Under the pieces are notes generated by a model. It ran no database searches. It was not told where the DNA came from and worked only from the letters and a program-made list of their open reading frames with translations. Below, piece after piece: positions 1 through 7,247 of a stretch of DNA of 64,000 nt (positions are counted from its first letter, which is position 1; each line of letters opens with the position of its first letter). A program made the translations under genes and the position numbers. Where the stretch lies: the NCBI RefSeq assembly GCF_000720135.1, contig NZ_JOIU01000029.1, forward strand, positions 28,744-92,743, read 5' to 3'. Source of the DNA: Streptomyces sp. NRRL S-1022. Lineage in GTDB: Bacteria; Actinomycetota; Actinomycetes; Streptomycetales; Streptomycetaceae.

Positions 1-145
1 CGACCGCGACGGGCGCGTCCGCCGCGAGCGCCGCGCGGACGAAGGGCACGGTCCCGGCCAGGTACTCCCCGGGGTCGCCGTAGAACAGCGCGGGGTGCAC
101 GAACGGGTCGGTGTGGTCCAGGGATTCGGACGTCCCGGTCAGCAC
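1..145 (-). CDS. MEDS-domain sensor/anti-sigma regulator, N-terminal part only
   Basis: The reading frame starts at a GTG at 143-145 that overlaps the stop codon of the STAS gene and runs off the left edge of the window. The visible 48 residues include HPALFYGDPGEYLAG and a following FVRAAL segment, the typical start of a MEDS (DcmR-sensory) domain. In streptomycetes such proteins usually continue into a histidine-kinase-like ATPase domain and act as RsbA-type anti-sigma regulators. That part lies outside the window, so the kinase half is inferred. The overlap with the upstream STAS gene indicates translational coupling and a joint role in a partner-switching stress pathway. Confidence 0.7.
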   Translation of the reverse strand, partial: MLTGTSESLDHTDPFVHPALFYGDPGEYLAGTVPFVRAALAADAPVAV

Positions 146-507
146 GCCGACACCTCGATCCCCGGCAGACCGGGCCACAACAGCTCCAGTATCCGCGGTA
201 CGGCGTCCGGTGGCCGGTCCAGGACCAGTCGGCGCCCGCCGCCGAGGCTGCGGGCGGCGTCCGCCAGCGCCCCGACGCCCGCGACGTCGACGAAGGTCAG
301 CGCGGAAAGCTCCAAGTGGTACACATCCTCGCCCTCGCGTACGGCCCGCTCCAGCGCGCGCTCCCAGATACCGCGCGTCGGCAGGCTCACCTCGCCCGCC
401 GCCCGGAACCCGCTCCTCCCGGGCAGCGGGTGCACGTCGAGCCGCGGTGCCACGGGCATCGGCTCGGCGGCGACCGGTTCGGGTCGCGCCGGGTCGGGTC
501 CGCTCAC
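139..507 (-). CDS. STAS-domain protein (anti-sigma factor antagonist-like)
   Basis: A small cytoplasmic protein of 122 residues made of one STAS domain, the fold of anti-anti-sigma factors that bind anti-sigma kinases. The GTG start at 505-507 is chosen because GGGAG lies five bases upstream; an ATG at 457-459 is the alternative. The core reads LSALTFVDVAGVGAL, where classical SpoIIAA/RsbV proteins have D-S-S-G-L. Both serine positions are V and A here, so the usual phosphorylation switch is missing. It overlaps the MEDS gene downstream, which supports a regulator-antagonist pair. The STAS fold is clear; the partner and signal are unknown. Confidence 0.8.
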   Translation of the reverse strand: MSGPDPARPEPVAAEPMPVAPRLDVHPLPGRSGFRAAGEVSLPTRGIWERALERAVREGEDVYHLELSALTFVDVAGVGALADAARSLGGGRRLVLDRPPDAVPRILELLWPGLPGIEVSAC

Positions 508-983
508 GTCGTCTCCCACCCGCACAGATACATGAGTGCCCAGTATGCGCCTTCCCGCGACCGGCCGGGGTGTGGGCCGGGCACGGTGGACGGACGGGGG
601 CCGGACGAGAACCGGACGACGAGCGGCGGCCGGGCGCTTGGCCGTCGACGGCCGCACGGAGGGCGACGGGCCGTCCTGACGGCGCGCGGTGAGCCGGCCC
701 GTGGCCGCACGGACACCCTCACCGGGACGCCGGCGGCCCCGCTCGGGACCCGCTGGGCGCCGCTCGCGACCCGCTGGGCGCCGCCCCGCCCGTGGGCCTG
801 CCCGCCCGTACGGTGTCCGCGGTGGCCGCGGGAGCGTGCCGGGCGACGGGGCCTGCCGCGCCCGGTGACCTGGCAGCCGCGCCGGGCGAGGGACTCGCGC
901 GCGGCCCGCCGGGTCAGTACGGCAGGATGCGCCCGGAGGGAGTCCTGCGGTCGATCTCCTGCCCGCGCGGCGCGGCGGGGCGC
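508..983. other. Non-coding stretch with one 21-bp tandem duplication
   Basis: No frame shows recognisable protein sequence or a start with a good ribosome-binding site over this roughly 475-bp stretch, apart from the 33-codon frame listed separately. It contains one tandem duplication: two 21-bp units at 740-760 and 761-781 that differ at one base and share GACCCGCTGGGCGC. It may be decayed coding DNA, because the kinase remnant lies directly upstream on the minus strand. Confidence 0.5.
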
Positions 984-1015
984 CGGCTGACCCGTACCCT
1001 GATCCGACGGTCCAT
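914..1015 (-). CDS. Possible small ORF, 33 residues, function unknown
   Basis: An ATG at 1013-1015 is preceded by AGGAGG with about five bases of spacing, a near-perfect Streptomyces ribosome-binding site. The product is short, strongly basic (DRRIRVRVSRR at the N-terminus), ends in GRILPY and matches no family I recognise. It lies in the same frame as the end of the decayed kinase remnant, so it may be a chance frame inside degraded DNA. The strong Shine-Dalgarno sequence is the only positive evidence. Confidence 0.25.
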   Translation of the reverse strand: MDRRIRVRVSRRPAAPRGQEIDRRTPSGRILPY

Positions 1016-1343
1016 GACGCCCTCCTGCTGCCGACACCCCCCGGCTGGACGCCGGTAGGAGGTCCGTGCCCAGGAGTCGGCCGGTTCAAGCCTGACCGGG
1101 CCAAGTCCTGCGGTCACCCGGACGGTTGACGGCCCGTCGGCACGGCGCCCGCTACCGGGGCGGGCCCGGAACACGGCGTCGGCGGTCGGTTCGGCTCGGC
1201 CACCGTCAGGGTGACGGCCCGTCCGCCGCGCGTGCGTGCGAGAGGGACCGTGCGCATGCCGCCCTCGCCGAGCCGGCGCTCGACGGGGTATCCCCGATGC
1301 GTCCCATGCCGACCGGCACGGCCGCCGGACCCGACCCGTCCAT
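984..1343 (-). pseudogene. Decayed N-terminus of a Hanks-type Ser/Thr protein kinase
   Basis: Three frames read in succession give a kinase-like N-terminus. From an ATG at 1341-1343 one frame ends in GMGRIG. One base out of phase (about 1295) the next gives GYPVERRLGEGGMRTVPLAR, the glycine-rich loop region of bacterial kinases, followed by RGGRAVTLTVAEP. The third frame (from about 1190) gives ADAVFRARPGSGRR and later WARTSYRRPAGG, which resemble the alpha-C region and the hinge of streptomycete kinases. The ATP-binding lysine expected in an A-x-K motif is T, and no catalytic HRD or DFG lobe follows. I read this as a frameshifted, truncated pseudogene; the exact shift points and the 3' limit are approximate. 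Confidence 0.55.
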
Positions 1344-1451
1344 GCCCAGTCCGGACCCGGCGGCCCAACCCACCCGGCGGGCCGGCCCGGACCCGGCGGC
1401 CCGGCTCGTGCCCTGCTCCGGCCGGCCGGGTGACCCGTAGGTCCGCAGCGG

Positions 1452-2705
1452 TCACCGGCCGGGCTCCGGGCCGCCGCCGGCGAGGAAGGCCAGCGCCACG
1501 GCGGCCTCGCAGGCGATGCCCGTCGAGATCACGTCCTCGTCGATCTCCATGCGGGACGAGTGCAGCGCGGGGGCCTCGTCCGGTGTCCGGCCCGGCGGGC
1601 AGGCGCCGAGGAAGGCCAGGGCACCGGGCACCGCCCGCAGCACGTAGGAGAAGTCCTCCGCCGTCATGTACGGGGCCGGCAGGACGCCGGCCGCGTCGGG
1701 ACCGAGCGTGCCGGCGGCGGTCCGCAGGACGAAGCGGGTGAAGTCGGCGTCGTTGACGGTGACCGGATAGCCGGTCTCGACGGTCGCCTCCGCCGTCGCC
1801 CCGTGCGCGGCGGCCACGCCCCGGGCGACCCGGGCGATCACCTCGTGCAGCCGCCGCCGGGTCGGTTCGGCCAACGTGCGCAGGGTCCCCGCGAGTTCGG
1901 CGGTGTCCGGGATGACGCCGGGGGCGGTGCCCGCGGTCAGCCGGGTCACGCTCAGCACGGCACTGTCGTCGGCGGCCACGCCCCGGGTCACCGCCGTCTG
2001 CAGGGCCAGCACGATCTCGCAGGCCACGGGGACCGGGTCGCAGGCGGTGTGCGGGGCGGAGGCGTGCCCGCCGCGGCCCCGGACCACGACCCGGAACCGG
2101 TCGGAGGCCGCCATCTGCGGCCCCGGCCGCAGCCGCACCGCGCCCGCCGGCAGGTTCGGGTGGACATGCAGTGCGAAGGCGGCGTCCGCGCGGGCCCCGG
2201 ACGCCTCCAGCACCCCTTCCTCGATCATGTGCCGGGCCCCGTGCTCGCCCTCCTCGCCGGGCTGGAACATGAACACCACCCGCCCGGCGAGCGTGTCGCG
2301 CCGCCCGGCGAGCAGCCGCGCGGCGCCCACCAGCATCGCCATGTGGGCGTCGTGCCCGCAGGCGTGCATCAGACCGGGGTTGCCCGAGGCGAACGGCAGC
2401 CCGGTGGCCTCGGTGACCGGCAGCGCGTCCATGTCGGCGCGCAGCAGGACCGTCGGACCGCCGGCCGCGCCGTCGAGGGTCGCGGTGACGGAGGACAGGG
2501 CGCGCCCGGTACGGATCCGCAGGCCGAGGCCGTCGAGCGCGTCGAGGACGAGGCGCTGGGTGGCGGGCAGGTCGAGGCCCTGCTCCGGTCCGCGGTGCAG
2601 GGCACGGCGCAGCGCGACCGCCCCGGGGGCCAGCCGGCGGGCCTCGTCGAGCAGGGCAGGGCCGGTGTCCGGGGTGCCGTGCGCGGCCCGGGGCGGAGGT
2701 GTCAT
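1452..2705 (-). CDS. M20 family amidohydrolase/metallopeptidase
   Basis: A 417-residue cytoplasmic metal-dependent hydrolase of the M20 (hippurate hydrolase/IAA-amino-acid hydrolase) type, which cleaves N-acyl or peptide bonds. Metal-site motifs are visible in order: LLRADMDALP near residue 95, HACGHDAHMAML near 120, FQPGEEGEHGARHM near 155, HVHP near 190, and a C-terminal histidine in PALHSSRMEIDED. A dimerisation domain (GRGGHASAPH) sits in the middle. The ATG at 2703-2705 follows AAGGAG. The length fits the family. The substrate cannot be told from sequence. It stands alone, behind the terminator of the tRNA gene upstream. Confidence 0.9.
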   Translation of the reverse strand: MTPPPRAAHGTPDTGPALLDEARRLAPGAVALRRALHRGPEQGLDLPATQRLVLDALDGLGLRIRTGRALSSVTATLDGAAGGPTVLLRADMDALPVTEATGLPFASGNPGLMHACGHDAHMAMLVGAARLLAGRRDTLAGRVVFMFQPGEEGEHGARHMIEEGVLEASGARADAAFALHVHPNLPAGAVRLRPGPQMAASDRFRVVVRGRGGHASAPHTACDPVPVACEIVLALQTAVTRGVAADDSAVLSVTRLTAGTAPGVIPDTAELAGTLRTLAEPTRRRLHEVIARVARGVAAAHGATAEATVETGYPVTVNDADFTRFVLRTAAGTLGPDAAGVLPAPYMTAEDFSYVLRAVPGALAFLGACPPGRTPDEAPALHSSRMEIDEDVISTGIACEAAVALAFLAGGGPEPGR

Positions 2706-2962
2706 GCGGCCGTTCTCCTTCCCGGGCCCGGCCCTCGGCGGCACGGCCCGCAGCGGCGGCACCCCGTCGCCGTGCGGCCCTTGAGGTGCTGCACCCCTCA
2801 CCGTAAGGACGGCAGGGCGGTGCCGGACAGTCCGGGGCGGCCCGGGTGCGTGGGATCCGGACACGGCGGGCTGCGGACAGGACGGCGGACTCCGCGTCCC
2901 GGCCACGGGTCGACTCTCCGCGGACCAACGGGTATTGGCGGTGCCCGGTCTCGAAAGGATGA

Positions 2963-2996
2963 ACGGTGGCCGCCGCCTCGGCGTGGCGGCCACCGT
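2963..2996 (-). terminator. Strong hairpin downstream of the CAU tRNA
   Basis: A perfect 12-bp inverted repeat (2963-2974 with 2985-2996) encloses a 10-base loop. It lies between the tRNA gene and the amidohydrolase and most likely ends the tRNA transcript; no long T tract follows. Confidence 0.7.
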
Positions 2997-3043
2997 GATT
3001 CCGTTCCCGCAGGTCGCATCGATTCTGCGTCTGCAGTCTCCGG

Positions 3044-3117
3044 TGGGGCGGGTGGGACTCGAACCCACGGCCGACGGATTATGAGTCCGCTGCTCTAACC
3101 GGCTGAGCTACCGCCCC
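3044..3117 (-). tRNA. tRNA with CAU anticodon (elongator Met or Ile2)
   Basis: A 74-nt cloverleaf on the minus strand. The acceptor stem is GGGGCGG/CCGCCCC with discriminator A, there is a D-arm AGCTCAGCCGGTTAGAGC, and the T-arm contains GGTTCGAGTCC. The anticodon loop is CTCATAA, giving anticodon CAU. The 3' CCA is not fully encoded (ACCG follows). CAU is shared by elongator methionine tRNA and by the isoleucine tRNA modified with lysidine, and I cannot separate the two by eye. It is not the initiator, because the acceptor begins with a G-C pair. Confidence 0.9.
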
Positions 3118-3260
3118 ATAGCGGCGTGTCGCGTACAAGTGTGCGCGCCGTCTGCCGCAGCATAGCCGCTCATACGATCTCCTGCCTCGGATGGTCGGCT
3201 TCCTGCGCTGCTCATGGCCTTGAGGACAGCACCGCGGGCGCGGCGGTTCCCGGGAACATG

Positions 3261-3283
3261 AAAAAGGACCCCTGAGGGGTCCT
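3261..3283 (-). terminator. Rho-independent terminator of the tRNA-Asn pair
   Basis: An 8-bp perfect stem (AGGACCCC/GGGGTCCT) with a TGA loop, followed on the minus strand by five T residues (A tract at 3261-3265). This is one of the few classical stem-plus-T-tract terminators in the window and lies just downstream of the two tRNA-Asn genes. Confidence 0.85.
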
Positions 3284-3292
3284 CGTTCAGCG

Positions 3293-3365
3293 CTCCCCCG
3301 ACTGGACTCGAACCAGTAACCTGCCGGTTAACAGCCGGCTGCTCTGCCAATTGAGCTACGGAGGA
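3293..3365 (-). tRNA. tRNA-Asn (GTT), second copy of a tandem pair
   Basis: A 73-nt cloverleaf read on the minus strand. The acceptor stem is TCCTCCG/CGGGGGA with one T-G wobble, the D-arm contains AGCTCAATTGGCAGAGC, the anticodon loop is CTGTTAA (anticodon GTT), and the T-arm contains GGTTCGAGTCC. CCA is not encoded. It is identical to the neighbouring copy six bases upstream and both end at the terminator at 3261-3283. Confidence 0.95.
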
Positions 3366-3371
3366 TCGAAG

Positions 3372-3444
3372 CTCCCCCGACTGGACTCGAACCAGTAACC
3401 TGCCGGTTAACAGCCGGCTGCTCTGCCAATTGAGCTACGGAGGA
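3372..3444 (-). tRNA. tRNA-Asn (GTT), first copy of a tandem pair
   Basis: Identical in sequence to the tRNA-Asn at 3293-3365, with the same 73-nt structure and GTT anticodon. Only a 6-base spacer separates the copies, so they are presumably one precursor transcript. The roughly 150 bp upstream on the minus strand should hold the promoter; a TAATGT hexamer on that strand (about 3512-3517) is a possible -10 element, but no well-spaced -35 was found. Confidence 0.95.
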
Positions 3445-3602
3445 TCGCCTCGTTGCATCGAACGTACCTACCTGGGTATTCGCCAGGGGGCGGGCGCTCG
3501 CTGCGACACATACATTAGCGCAAGCAGGGGGGTGCTCCGCCAATCGGTATCCCTCGGCGCCAGCGCCGCACCAGAGACCTACACACGGGAAGGGTGGCAG
3601 CC

Positions 3603-3908
3603 ATGCGCTACCGGCTCACGTTCCTCGCCGGACTGGCCCTCGGTTACGTATTCGGCACGAGGGCCGGACGCGAGCGCTACGAGCAGCTGAAGAAGTCGGC
3701 CCGGCAGATCGCGCGGAACCCCGCGGTCCGCAACACCGCCGAGACCGCCGCCCAGCAGGGCCGCTCCTACGCCGGCAAGGCCTTCCACACGGTCAGCGAC
3801 AAGGTCGGCGACCGGGTGCCCGAGTCCGTCGCCCAGCGGGTCCGCTCCCTGCGGGAACGCAATGTCGACGGCACGGGCGGGGACGACTGGGGCACGAGCA
3901 ACACGTAA
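3603..3908 (+). CDS. Small YtxH-like membrane-anchored protein
   Basis: A 101-residue protein with one N-terminal hydrophobic segment (LTFLAGLALGYVFGTRAG) and a long charged helical tail containing ERYEQLKKSARQ. This organisation matches the YtxH-like proteins of actinobacteria, which are small helical proteins anchored in the cytoplasmic membrane and of unknown role. The ATG at 3603 is preferred over a GTG at 3594 because it begins the hydrophobic helix and has GGAAGG upstream. It is monocistronic between the tRNA cluster and the sugar kinase. Confidence 0.8.
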   Translation: MRYRLTFLAGLALGYVFGTRAGRERYEQLKKSARQIARNPAVRNTAETAAQQGRSYAGKAFHTVSDKVGDRVPESVAQRVRSLRERNVDGTGGDDWGTSNT

Positions 3909-3971
3909 GGGTCACGCACCCGCGCCCGGGGCAGCACAGCCACCCCCGCCGATACGGCAAAATCCTCAGGC

Positions 3972-5411
3972 ATGGGGATAGTCGCCGGCTTGGACAGCTC
4001 ACCGGAGTTCACGCGCATCGTGGTCTGTGACGCAGACACCGGTGCCGTCATACGGCAGGGGTATGCCCCGCACCCGGTGGAGGGGCGCCCGAGCGATGTC
4101 GACCCCCAGGCGTGGCTGCTCTCGCTCGGCGAGGCCGCCGGCGGCGGCCTGCTGGAGGGCGTCCAGGCCATCGGGGTGTCGGCGCAGCAGAACGCGGTGG
4201 TCCCGCTGGACGCCCAGGGCAACACCGTCCGCCCCGCCCTGGTCGGCGGCGACAAGCGCGCCCAGGTCGCGGCGGCCGACCTCGTGGACGCGCTCGGCGG
4301 CAGGGAGGCCTGGGCGCAGGCGGTCGGCTGCGTCCCGCAGGCGGCCCAGCCGGTCACCAAGCTGCGCTGGCTCGCGAAGAACGAGCCGGAGAACGCGCTG
4401 CGCACGGCCGTCCTGCTGCAGGCCCACGACTGGCTGGTCTGGCAGCTGCTCGGCCGCCCGCTGCGCAGGACCACCGACCGCGGCGGGGCCTCCGGCACCG
4501 GGTACTGGTCAGCCGCCACCGGCGGCTACCGGCCCGACCTGGTCGAGCTGGCGCTCGGCCACCAGGCGGTGCTCCCGGAGGTGATCGGCCCGTCGGACGC
4601 GGCCGGTACCACCCCGGAGGGCCTGCTGATCTCCGCCGGCACCGGGGAGACCATGGCCGCCGCGTTCGGGCTCGGGATCGGGCTCGGGGACGCGGTGGTG
4701 TCCCTCGGCGCGTCCGGCTCCGTGATGGCCGTGCACCCGGAGGCGCTCGCCGACCAGTCCGGGATGATCACCTCGCTCGCCGACGCCACCGGCATGCACC
4801 TGCCGGTCGTCACCACCCTGAACGCCGTACGCGCCCTGCGCGGCACCGCCGAACTGCTCGGGCTGCCGGACCTGGAGAGCCTGTCGGACCTGGCGATGAA
4901 GTCCACGCCGGGGGCGCACGGGCTGGTGCTGCTGCCCTATCTGGAGGGTGAGCGGACGCCGAACCTGCCGCACACCGCGGGGACCCTCGCCGGACTGCGG
5001 CGGGAGTCGATGAAGCCCGAGCACCTGGCGCGGGCCGCGTTCGAGGGCATGCTGTGCGGGCTCGCCGACGCGCTGGACGTGCTGCGCGGGCGGGGCGTGG
5101 AGGTGCGCCGGATCTTCCTGCTCGGCCCGGCCGCCGAACTGTCCGCCGTGCAGGCCTCGGCGCCCTCCCTGTTCGGCGCGCAGGTCGTCGTACCGCAGCC
5201 CGCGGACTACACGGCGATCGGCGCGGCCCGGCAGGCGGCCTGGGCGCTCGGTGTGTCGCAGGGCACACTCGATCCGCGCAACCCGCCGGCGTGGCAGGGC
5301 GCGGCGGCACAGGTGCTGGAGCCGGGTGAGGAGCTTGCCGTGGGACAGGCGGTGCGGCAGCAGTTCACCGCGGTGCGCGAGCAGACCCATCCGGGCGCGT
5401 TCCGCCCCTGA
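3972..5411 (+). CDS. FGGY-family carbohydrate kinase (xylulokinase-like)
   Basis: A 479-residue sugar kinase with the two-lobed actin-like fold. The first FGGY domain starts with VAGLDSSPEFTRIVVCDADTG (phosphate-1 loop) and includes AIGVSAQQNAVVPLD, which corresponds to the substrate-contact region of xylulokinases. The second domain holds VVSLGASGSVMAV and later IFLLGPAAELSAVQASAPSL. The length fits the family. It phosphorylates a pentulose or related sugar with ATP; D-xylulose is the best guess. No isomerase or transporter lies beside it, so the substrate is uncertain. Confidence 0.85.
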   Translation: MGIVAGLDSSPEFTRIVVCDADTGAVIRQGYAPHPVEGRPSDVDPQAWLLSLGEAAGGGLLEGVQAIGVSAQQNAVVPLDAQGNTVRPALVGGDKRAQVAAADLVDALGGREAWAQAVGCVPQAAQPVTKLRWLAKNEPENALRTAVLLQAHDWLVWQLLGRPLRRTTDRGGASGTGYWSAATGGYRPDLVELALGHQAVLPEVIGPSDAAGTTPEGLLISAGTGETMAAAFGLGIGLGDAVVSLGASGSVMAVHPEALADQSGMITSLADATGMHLPVVTTLNAVRALRGTAELLGLPDLESLSDLAMKSTPGAHGLVLLPYLEGERTPNLPHTAGTLAGLRRESMKPEHLARAAFEGMLCGLADALDVLRGRGVEVRRIFLLGPAAELSAVQASAPSLFGAQVVVPQPADYTAIGAARQAAWALGVSQGTLDPRNPPAWQGAAAQVLEPGEELAVGQAVRQQFTAVREQTHPGAFRP

Positions 5412-5513
5412 ACCCGGTGAGGTTAATCGGTTGGGGTAACGCCGGTGGAGTGCACGACGATAGGGGCCAAGGGCAACCGACCAGCCCCTGTCGCCGACTC
5501 CGAGAGACGTAGC

Positions 5514-7247
5514 GTGCTCATACGACTTCTGCGGACCTATCTCAGGCCCTACAAGAAACCCATCGCTCTCCTGGTGGCGCTGCAGTTCCTGCAGACCTGC
5601 GCCACCCTCTACCTGCCCACTCTGAACGCGGACATCATCGACAACGGTGTCGTGAAGGGTGACACGGGTTACATCCTGACCTCCGGCGCCCTGATGATCG
5701 GCATCTCGCTGGCCCAGGTGGTGTGCAGCATCGGTGCCGTCTACTACGGCGCCCGGACCGCCTCCGCGCTCGGCCGGGACGTGCGCGGGGCCGTCTTCGA
5801 CCGGGTCCAGTCCTTCTCCGCGCGTGAGGTGGGTCACTTCGGGGCGCCCTCGCTCATCACCCGTACGACGAACGACGTGCAGCAGGTCCAGATGCTGGCC
5901 CTGCTGACGTTCACCCTGATGGTGTCGGCGCCCATCATGTGTGTCGGCGGGATCGTGCTGGCGCTCGGTCTGGACGTACCGCTGTCGGGGGTGCTGGTCG
6001 CGGTGGTGCCGGTGCTCGGCATCTCCGTCACGCTGATCGTGCGCCGGCTGCGGCCGCTGTTCCGGTCGATGCAGGTGCGGCTGGACACGGTGAACCGGGT
6101 GCTGCGCGAGCAGATCACCGGCAACCGGGTGATCCGCGCCTTCGTCCGGGACGAGTACGAGCAGGGCCGGTTCGGCGGCGCCAACGCCGAGCTGACCGAG
6201 ATGCAGCTGGCCACCGGCCGGATGCTCGCCCTGATGTTCCCGATCGTCATGACGGTGGTGAACGTGTCGTCCATCGCGGTGGTGTGGTTCGGCGCCCACC
6301 GGATCGACAGCGGCCAGATGGCCATCGGCGACCTCACCGCGTTCCTCGCCTACCTGATGCAGATCGTCATGTCCGTGATGATGGCCACCTTCATGTTCAT
6401 GATGGTGCCGCGCGCGGAGGTGTGCGCCGAGCGCATCCAGGAGGTCATGGACACCGATTCCAGCGTCGTACCGCCCGCGGCCCCCGTCACCGAGCTGCGC
6501 GCGCACGGGCACCTGGAGATCCGGGGCGCGGGCTTCCGCTATCCGGGTGCCGAGGAGCCGGTGCTGAAGTCCATCGGCCTGGTGGCCCGGCCGGGCGAGA
6601 CCACGGCCGTGATCGGCTCCACCGGCAGCGGCAAGTCGACGCTGCTCGGACTCGTCCCCCGGCTGTTCGACGCCACCGAGGGCGAGGTCCTGGTGAACGG
6701 CGTGGACGTCCGCGAGGTCGACCCGGAGCTGCTGGCCGCCACGGTGGGCCTGGTGCCGCAGAAGCCGTACCTGTTCGCCGGCACCGTCGCCACCAACCTG
6801 CGCTACGGCAACCCGGACGCCACCGACGAGGAGCTGTGGCACGCGCTGGAGGTGGCGCAGGCCAGGAACTTCGTGAGCGGGCTGGAGGGCGGCCTGGACG
6901 CGCCGATCGCGCAGGGCGGCACCAACGTCTCCGGCGGTCAGCGGCAGCGGCTCGCCATCGCCCGCACCCTGGTGCAGCGCCCGGAGATCTACCTCTTCGA
7001 CGACTCCTTCTCCGCGCTGGACTACGCCACCGACGCGGCCCTGCGCGCCGCGCTCGGCCGGGAGACCGCCGAGGCGACCGTCGTCATCGTCGCCCAGCGG
7101 GTGGCGACCATCCGGGACGCGGACCGGATCATCGTGCTCGACGAGGGCCGCGTGGTCGGCTCCGGCCGGCACGCCGAGCTGATGGCGTCCAACGAGACCT
7201 ACCGGGAGATCGTGCTCTCCCAGCTGACGGAAGCGGAGGCCGCCTGA
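5514..7247 (+). CDS. ABC exporter half-transporter with degenerate ATPase site
   Basis: A 577-residue half-transporter: six-helix exporter membrane domain (about residues 1-310) followed by a nucleotide-binding domain. Walker A GSTGSGKST is near residue 367 and the signature SGGQRQ near 472. The residue after the Walker B aspartate is D rather than E (YLFDDSFSALD), and the switch histidine is Q (IVAQRVATI). These are the hallmarks of the non-catalytic half of heterodimeric exporters. The GTG at 5514 starts the first membrane helix; an upstream GTG at 5445 is possible. It overlaps the next gene by an ATGA junction, so the two subunits are translationally coupled. The cargo is unknown. Confidence 0.9.
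   Translation: MLIRLLRTYLRPYKKPIALLVALQFLQTCATLYLPTLNADIIDNGVVKGDTGYILTSGALMIGISLAQVVCSIGAVYYGARTASALGRDVRGAVFDRVQSFSAREVGHFGAPSLITRTTNDVQQVQMLALLTFTLMVSAPIMCVGGIVLALGLDVPLSGVLVAVVPVLGISVTLIVRRLRPLFRSMQVRLDTVNRVLREQITGNRVIRAFVRDEYEQGRFGGANAELTEMQLATGRMLALMFPIVMTVVNVSSIAVVWFGAHRIDSGQMAIGDLTAFLAYLMQIVMSVMMATFMFMMVPRAEVCAERIQEVMDTDSSVVPPAAPVTELRAHGHLEIRGAGFRYPGAEEPVLKSIGLVARPGETTAVIGSTGSGKSTLLGLVPRLFDATEGEVLVNGVDVREVDPELLAATVGLVPQKPYLFAGTVATNLRYGNPDATDEELWHALEVAQARNFVSGLEGGLDAPIAQGGTNVSGGQRQRLAIARTLVQRPEIYLFDDSFSALDYATDAALRAALGRETAEATVVIVAQRVATIRDADRIIVLDEGRVVGSGRHAELMASNETYREIVLSQLTEAEAA

Noticed and set aside
1126..1440. Plus-strand open frames over the kinase remnant
   Set aside because: Pro/Arg/Gly-rich composition, no ribosome-binding site and no domain.
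3446..3602. Promoter for the tRNA-Asn pair
   Set aside because: A TAATGT -10 candidate exists on the minus strand, but the nearest -35-like hexamer is spaced 20 bp, so no firm promoter call is made.
4509..7172. Long minus-strand open frame (887 codons) opposite the kinase and ABC genes
   Set aside because: His/Arg/Gly-rich sequence without domains. It is the complement of well-supported plus-strand genes in a GC-rich genome, where antisense frames stay open.
5939..7247. Apparent N-terminal extension of the second ABC subunit
   Set aside because: The frame is open by chance; Arg/Gly-rich sequence upstream of 7247 is the shadow of the first subunit, and the ATGA overlap sets the true start.
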